From Buddleja alternifolia (taxonomy: Eukaryota; Streptophyta; Magnoliopsida; Lamiales; Scrophulariaceae): DNA of 64,000 nucleotides. How positions within the stretch are numbered: position 1 is the stretch's first letter; each line of letters starts with the position of its first letter. A model generated the notes under the pieces. It did not search any database. It had not been told where the DNA came from and saw only the letters and a list, made by a program, of their open reading frames with translations. This document shows, one piece after another, positions 58,520-64,000 of the stretch. The position numbers were made by a program, and so were the translations under genes. The stretch is from NCBI GenBank assembly GCA_019426215.1, contig CM033408.1, positions 23,132,375 through 23,196,374 of the forward strand, given 5' to 3'.

Positions 58520-60880
58520 GTCATTGGGTCTGCCACCATATGACTAGTAGAAATGTGTTTCAAGATCACTTCTTACTGTGCTATAATGTTTCGTATGAAA
58601 TGTTATCTAATCTGAATATGTTTGGTTTTTCATGATACTTGGGATCCTAAAAAAGTGCTGCCATATCACAATACATTGTTATTGGGTTAGAAGCACCAAC
58701 AATGACTTTCAAATGTTCTAAAAACCGTCTTAACCAAACAACTTCTTGCACTGATGCAAAACAAGCTATATATTTAGCCTCCATAGTTGACAAAGCAATA
58801 TAGGATTGCTTTTTGCTACTCCAATATATGGCGCCATTATTAAATAAAAAAGCATATCCTGATGTTGACTCTCGTTCATCCAAGTCTATTCTCCAATCAA
58901 CAACACTATAACCGATTAAGCGCAAATCTTGTCCTTATTAACATAACACGTAATTTATTGTTCCTTTAATGTACTAGAATATCCTCTTGACTGCTTTTCA
59001 ATGTACAAGTCCGGGGTTTGCTTGAAAGAGATGAACAAGACTATCTGCATAACAAATATCCAGTCTTATGCATATCATTGCATACATCAAGCTGCTAATT
59101 ACACTTGAATAGGGAACTCCAGACATTTTTTCGTTTACATCTGGAGTTTTTCGACCCATTTGAGAATTAAGGCTCAAATTCTTTTCGACAGGAGTATTTA
59201 TGGGTTTGCAATCATGCTTTCATTATCATTCAAGCACCTTCTTGATATAAGTTTCTTGAGACAAACCAAGAAGTCTATTTGATCGATCTCTAAAGATCTT
59301 GACACCTAGTACATAACTATCTTCTCCCATATCGTTCATTTCAAAATTTGAAGACAACCACTTCTTAGTGGTTTCAATTAAATCTTTATCATTTCTGACC
59401 AATAACATTTCATCAATATATAAAGACAGGATCACAAACTTACTTTTGGATTGTTTAATATAAACACTATGATCTTCATTCATCATCGCAAATCCATCGG
59501 TTATCATAGCTTGATGAAATTTAAGATTCCATTGTCTGAATGCTTGCTTCAGACCATAAATAGATCTTTTGAGCTGCAAATTTCGCGCTCTTGACCTTTG
59601 TTTATGAAGCCTTCAGGTTGATCCATGTAAATCTCTTCATCTAGTTGTTCATTGAGGAAAGCCATTTTAAAATCCATTTGGCAAAGTTCAAGATCCATAT
59701 GCGTGACAATGGCCAGAATAAGGCGAATCGAAGAGAATCTAACCACTAGTGAGAAGGTTTCTTCATAGTCGATTACCTCTTTTTTTGTGTAGCCTCTTGC
59801 CACTAAACGAGCCTTATATCTTTCGATAGATCCATTAGACTTTCTTTTAATCTTAAGAACCCATTTATTTTCTGTTGTCTTCGACCAAGTGGAATATCAA
59901 CCAAGTCCCAGACTTGATTTGATTTCATGAATTCCATTTCCTCTTGCATTGCTTTCATCCATTCTTTTGCAGCTGAAGAATTTGTAGCTTCATGTACTGT
60001 TCTTGACACTTCACCATCTTCTGGAGCTATCATGAAAGCTTCCCCATCAATGTCAAAATGACGATGGGGAATTCTTCCATGACTACTCTTTCGAAGTTGT
60101 GGTTCTTTGAGATTTTCTTCAATTCGAGTGGTTTTGTTGGATATGTCATCACTCCCACTAGTTTGAGATGGATAAGAAAACTTATCATATCCTTCGATAA
60201 CTCGATTGGATGTGCCAATTTCTGGATCTTTCAATTCATAAAATTAAAAATCATTAGAAACCTCTCCTTTTTTAGGAAAATCTTCTTCCAAGAAAGTAGC
60301 ATCTTGTGACTCAATTTCTGTTACACTCCTGTCAGCCACTTCACCAAGAAAGACATGTCCATTGGAATGTTCAAGGTACTCGGACTTAACTTTCTATACT
60401 TTCGAGAAGGTGAGTGAATATAAGTTGGTGAACCCCATGACCATAAATTATTTAAATCGGGTTTCTTCCACTCCATTGTTAATAAGGAATAGATGAAACA
60501 AATTTAGAAGACAAATGGTTTAGGATGTAGGCTGCAATAAGTAGAGCATCTCCCCAAAATGAAATAGAAAAATTACCTTGCGCTATCATCGATCTAACTA
60601 TATCTAAAAGGGTCTTGGCAAAACCATTTTGTTGCAAAGTATCAGGAATAGTAAATTGTCTAGCTATTCCCTTTTCATCACATAATTCTTTAAATGTATC
60701 AGATGAATATTCACAGCCTCGGTTAGTCCAAAGAGACTTGATATTTTTTTCTCTAATTAATTTTCAACCAATTTCATATAGCGTCTAAAATGAGTTAATG
60801 CAGACTTATGAGAGATTAAATATACATGACTGTAGCGCGTAATTCATCTATAAATGTGATGAAATATGAAGCACTATATC
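58520..60880 (-). pseudogene. Copia I pol remnant: integrase core, RT, RNase H
   Basis: Integrase text (FITFID near 60850; TNRGCEYSSDTFKELC; LLDIVRSMIA with the catalytic Glu region altered to FAKTLLD) runs 60880-60500. RT pieces are at 59803-59549 (YEETFS, QMDFKMAFLNE) and 59579-59226 (RSIYGLKQAFRQWN; active site YIDE where copia has YVDD). RNase H is at 58925-58647 (DERESTSGYAF, WSSKKQSYIALSTMEAKY). A tail reading DPMTKPVARD ends near 58500. The frame changes at least twice and catalytic residues are lost, so it is inactive. Confidence 0.85.
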
Positions 60881-61356
60881 ATGCCTGCACATTCATTGAG
60901 TTACAATGCCTCTGCAACTTATCCATTCAGTATTTTCTTCTATAAATACAACCCATTATTCATCATTAGAATCACTTGAAAATATATGCAAATATATGTA
61001 ACATACTCTCAAAATACTTTAAATACTTGAGGTCGTGAATATGTGTCTTCAATTCTAGTAATTGAATTCCTGATAGTGTTCGTATTATTCAAGAAGTTTC
61101 AGGGCGACATGATTGTAATCAAGTTCGATAAAAGTAACGCTTCTACACTAGGTACGCTCTCAATTTCTAAGAAAATAGGTCGAAAATCATTGTTCACTGA
61201 CGAACTCCATCAAATTTTGGATGGAAATTTCATGTGGGACTAACGTTGAGATTCTTTAAGACTTAGCGGACTAAATATGGTACAGCTGCAAATAATGTGA
61301 CCAAAATTGAAATTAACCTAAATTATGGGGGGAAATGCAATTTTTTCCCAAAAAAG
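60881..61356. other. Unassigned, intergenic
   Basis: No gene recognised. A TATAAATAC at 60952-60960 on the plus strand could be a stray promoter or LTR relic. Confidence 0.25.
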
Positions 61357-61359
61357 TTA

Positions 61360-61894
61360 GGCTTTGTTTGTTTATGTTTTCGAAATAAAATCCTGAAATT
61401 TTTTCGAAAAATGTATACTACATGGATTCGTGTGAAAATTGATGTAATGTGCGTTGTGTTTGTTTATGTTTTTAAAAATGATTGAGATTTGTAAAACGTG
61501 TCAAAAATCAATAATAATTGGTTGATGTATGATGAGTTAAATAATTGAGTTAGTTATTTGTGTAATGATTATGTTAATGAATAAATAAATAATAGAATAA
61601 CATAGATATCTAAAGTTAATTTATTATTAATATATTTTGAAATTTGAAATTTATTATTAGTATATAGTAAAATGTGGATGATTGAAGGAAAAGTAATGAT
61701 TGGAGGAAATGATGTTGATTGATAAATGTGTGAAATGATTGATATAGTGAATGATGGTTAGTTGTATGGGGAGATTGAAAAAGTTAAGTTGAAAAAAGTA
61801 GAATTTAGATGAAAATGGTTTGTGTTATGAATTTTTAGAATATTGTGACTCAGGATATTGAAAATGAGATATGATAACATAAACAAACAAGGCC
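61360..61894. mobile_element. Tourist-like (PIF/Harbinger) MITE, 535 bp
   Basis: Inverted termini GGCTTTGTTTGTTTATGTT and, from the right, GGCCTTGTTTGTTTATGTT. The 3-bp duplication TTA is at 61357-61359 and 61895-61897. No coding capacity. Confidence 0.82.
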
Positions 61895-61897
61895 TTA

Positions 61898-62375
61898 TAT
61901 ACTCGCACAACGATCACTTTCGCACAATTGGGTGCATTTTCGCTCTGTTCAAGCAGGGATGATTTCATTCAACGGGAAAGTGTTCTGGAAATTGGATGTT
62001 GTCAAATTGCTATTCCAAAGGGTTTAAAGAGGTTTGAACTCAAATCTTTGCTCTCTAGAACATCATATTTTTATGTTTCTGTCATTTCATTCTTGTGGGC
62101 TCTTTTTCATTGTGTAAAAGTTAAAGAGTATTTTATTTGCTTGTTAAATAGACTAATACATAGTATTATGTTGAGATTTAATGAGTGTAAAATAATATAC
62201 GTGACCAACTTTGGAGGGTTAGTTGAAGATTCAAAGAGGAAGAAGCTCAAGTATTCGCAGATTTGAAAATTGCTCAAACTCCCACTGTTCAGAACGTGGG
62301 CTTTGTTTCTTGGCTTATGAATGTCACATTTATTGCATTCTTTTCTTTTAATTTATATTGTCTTTCTTTTTAATG
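61898..62375. other. Intergenic, possible small ORF
   Basis: A 112-codon open stretch at 61928-62266 has no recognisable similarity. Composition does not distinguish it from chance. Confidence 0.2.
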
Positions 62376-62384
62376 CATACTCTG

Positions 62385-62838
62385 GGAAAATCGCATTTTT
62401 CGCCTCGTAACTTTACCCTGTTTCATTCATGGTCCCGTTTGTTACGAGTTCCTAATATTTAGTCTCATAACTATCCAAATGGCTCACATTTAGTTTCAGC
62501 TAAAATTACCGAAACGCTCCATTAGTCAGTATTTTTGATCTGTTTTCTTAGCAGAATTTGTGCATGAGTGGCACTCACACAAATTTTGTTAAATATCACG
62601 GTGTTTCTATTCAATATCACATTCCACAAGCGCATCAATTCTCTCAAGAAAACAAGTCAAAAATATTGACTAACGGAGCTTATGAGTTTGACCGTTGACA
62701 TTTAGACGGAAATTTCGAATAGGACTACATGGGAGACATTTTGAAAGTTATGGGACTAAATGTGAGAAATCCGTCATGAATGGGACCATAATTGCATAGG
62801 GACAAAGTTGTGGGGACGAAAAATGCGATTTCGCTCAA
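62385..62838. mobile_element. Mutator-like MITE, 454 bp, 9-bp TSD
   Basis: Inverted arms around GGAAAATCGCATTTTTCG and CGAAAAATGCGATTTCGC. Target duplication CATACTCTG at 62376-62384 and 62839-62847. It lies about 370 bp upstream of the GLR start codon. Confidence 0.82.
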
Positions 62839-63209
62839 CATACTCTGCTGCACCATTGATTCTTTTATGCTTTTCTACCAATCTTTTGAGTTTAACCTTG
62901 TTATGTTTTTGTCATATAAATAAACCAAATCTCATCTTCTTTTGTTTTGTATTCTCAAAAAGGTATTATTTGGCTTTTTTTATTGCTTGTGAATTCATAA
63001 AACCTGAAGAATCTTCTTTTAGCTTTTATATGGAACTTGCTCTAAAATGTGAAATCTAAGTAAAATTATTCTTTAAGTAAAGAACTTGTTTCACAGCCTT
63101 AAATTGTCTGCTGAGCTTCCTTGAGTGTTGTAATGGACTTTTGATACTTTCTTAATAGTACTATAACTATTTATTGTTTATGTGTTTGTTTTGCTATCAA
63201 CTAACAGAA

Positions 63210-64000
63210 ATGATGAAGTTGGCATTGGTGCTGGTGTTTTTATCTCTTCTTTTCGTTCGAAGTTTTCTGGGAGAAGATTCAAGACCCAATGTTGTGAATA
63301 TTGGTTCCATTTTTTCATTTGGCACTATCAATGGCAGAGTGGCGAAGATTGCAATGAATGCTGCGGTCGAAGATGTAAATTCTGATGATAGGATTCTTCA
63401 AGGGAGCAAACTAGTTCTCTCCACATATGATTCAATTTATAGTGGCTTGCTTGGCATTATCGGAGGTATACATGTCGATTTTGTTACATGTACTTATTTT
63501 TACCGTATTACTCGTATTCTTGCTTGATTCTGATAATATTATGTTAATCTTATAAAACTAATCTTAAACACAGGTTTGAATTACATGGAGACTGATACTG
63601 TAGCAATTATAGGACCACAAGTCTCTGGAATGGCTCATATTCTAGCGCCCTTTGCAAATGAACTTCATGTCCCGATGTTGTCATTTACAGCATTAGCTCC
63701 TAGCCTTTCATCTCTTCAATACCCTTACTTCATCCAAACGGCGCCTAATGACCTTTTCCAAATGACAGCCATAGCTGATATGGTAAGTTACTTTGGTTAC
63801 AGACACGTGGTGGCTATTTATACCGACGATGAGCATAGCCGGGGCAGTATAACAGCTCTAGGACATAAGCTTGTGGAAAAACGTGGTAAAATCTCTTATA
63901 AAGCAGTGCTTTCTCCTGAAGCTTTACCAACTCGGGAAGAAATCATGAACGAGTTAGTTAAGGTTTCGTTGATGGAATCCCGAGTCATTGTTGTGCATAC
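63210..64000 (+). CDS. GLR3: Glutamate receptor-like channel, clade 3 (GLR3.6-like), 5' part
   Basis: Exon 1 63210-63465, intron 63466-63573 (GT...AG), exon 2 from 63574 past the window end. ATG 63210 is chosen because it opens a signal peptide (MMKLALVLVFLSLLF...). The open frame continues upstream, but the CTAACAG just before the ATG looks like a 5'-UTR splice acceptor. The visible protein is the extracellular amino-terminal (ANF-receptor, periplasmic-binding-like) domain: NIGSIFSFGTINGRVAKIA, VAIIGPQVSGMAH, VPMLSFTA-PSLS-LQYPYF, TAPNDLFQMTAIADM, SRVIVVH. These motifs are typical of plant GLR3 proteins, closest in my memory to GLR3.6. GLRs are plasma-membrane cation channels gated by amino acids, used in wound and Ca2+ signalling. 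No damage seen. Confidence 0.92.
63466..63573 (+). other. First coding intron of the GLR gene
   Basis: 108 nt, GGAG^GTATAC...AACACAG^GTTTGAAT. Splicing rebuilds a Gly codon split after the first base. Confidence 0.85.

Larger units (their letters stand above)
56820..60880 (-). mobile_element. Decayed Ty1/copia element 'I' with 3' LTR
   Basis: On the minus strand: integrase from about 60880, RT, RNase H to about 58520, then the 3' LTR beginning at 58390. Gag, protease, zinc domain and 5' LTR are missing. Multiple frameshifts. Confidence 0.8.

Noticed and set aside
61928..62266. 112-codon ORF as a gene
   Set aside because: No recognisable domain, no promoter or splice context, lies between two MITEs.
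1..64000. tRNA or rRNA genes
   Set aside because: The only tRNA-related signals seen are retrotransposon primer-binding sites. No cloverleaf or rRNA sequence was recognised by eye; a covariance-model scan would be needed to exclude tRNAs fully.

Overview
This window is repeat-dominated nuclear DNA of a flowering plant, probably a eudicot. It is AT-rich, contains spliced genes with GT-AG introns, and carries the usual plant transposon set: Ty1/copia and Ty3/gypsy LTR retrotransposons, Helitrons with RPA genes, CACTA, Mutator-like and Tourist-like elements. I do not name a genus. Only the last kilobase (63.2-64.0 kb) is a confidently recognised host gene: the 5' end of a plant glutamate receptor-like channel (GLR clade 3).

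Layout. 1-5572: Sirevirus-like copia element on the minus strand, cut by the window edge, with an open gag, an open pol running off the window, a primer-binding site and a complete 5' LTR. 5573-8568: relic of a Ty3/gypsy Tat/Retand-type element on the minus strand (LTR, PBS, gag zinc finger, dead protease). 8.9-26.2 kb: a nested stack. An older block holding solo copia LTR 'A' inside copia LTR 'C' is present twice (9362-19543 and 22612-25647). Copy 1 later received a copia element ('B', 10649-15889) and a CACTA element (17720-19410). Copy 2 keeps both pre-insertion sites, so the order of events can be read directly.

26.3-42.2 kb: an LTR fragment split by Helitron DNA. A plus-strand Helitron carries a Rep-helicase gene (31388-35947; one intron, one premature stop, one frameshift, and Arg in place of the second His of the HUH motif) and a multi-exon RPA70-like gene (36198-38653). 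A second Helitron end with an RPA zinc-ribbon exon lies on the minus strand at 26921-28400, so two related Helitron 3' ends face outward.

42-47.4 kb: a decayed minus-strand copia element with gag, PBS and LTR. 47.4-49.6 kb: a small Mutator-like MITE, then a promoter-like and exon-like stretch I cannot name. 49577-55491: an Athila-type non-autonomous LTR element with a decayed ORF of unknown function, followed by a second PBS. 56089-56483: a foldback Mutator-like MITE. 56.8-60.9 kb: a decayed minus-strand copia element with its 3' LTR. 61.3-62.9 kb: a Tourist-like MITE and a third Mutator-like MITE, the latter about 370 bp upstream of the GLR start codon.

Most coding sequence here serves transposition (gag, protease, integrase, RT/RNase H, Rep-helicase, RPA), and most of it is broken. 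The most interesting signals are a -1 slippery site at the Sirevirus gag/pol junction, a 38-nt GT...AG insert just upstream of its protease, the twice-present stack with matching empty sites, the palindrome-rich CACTA element, the outward-facing Helitron ends, and the orphan ORF of the Athila-type element.
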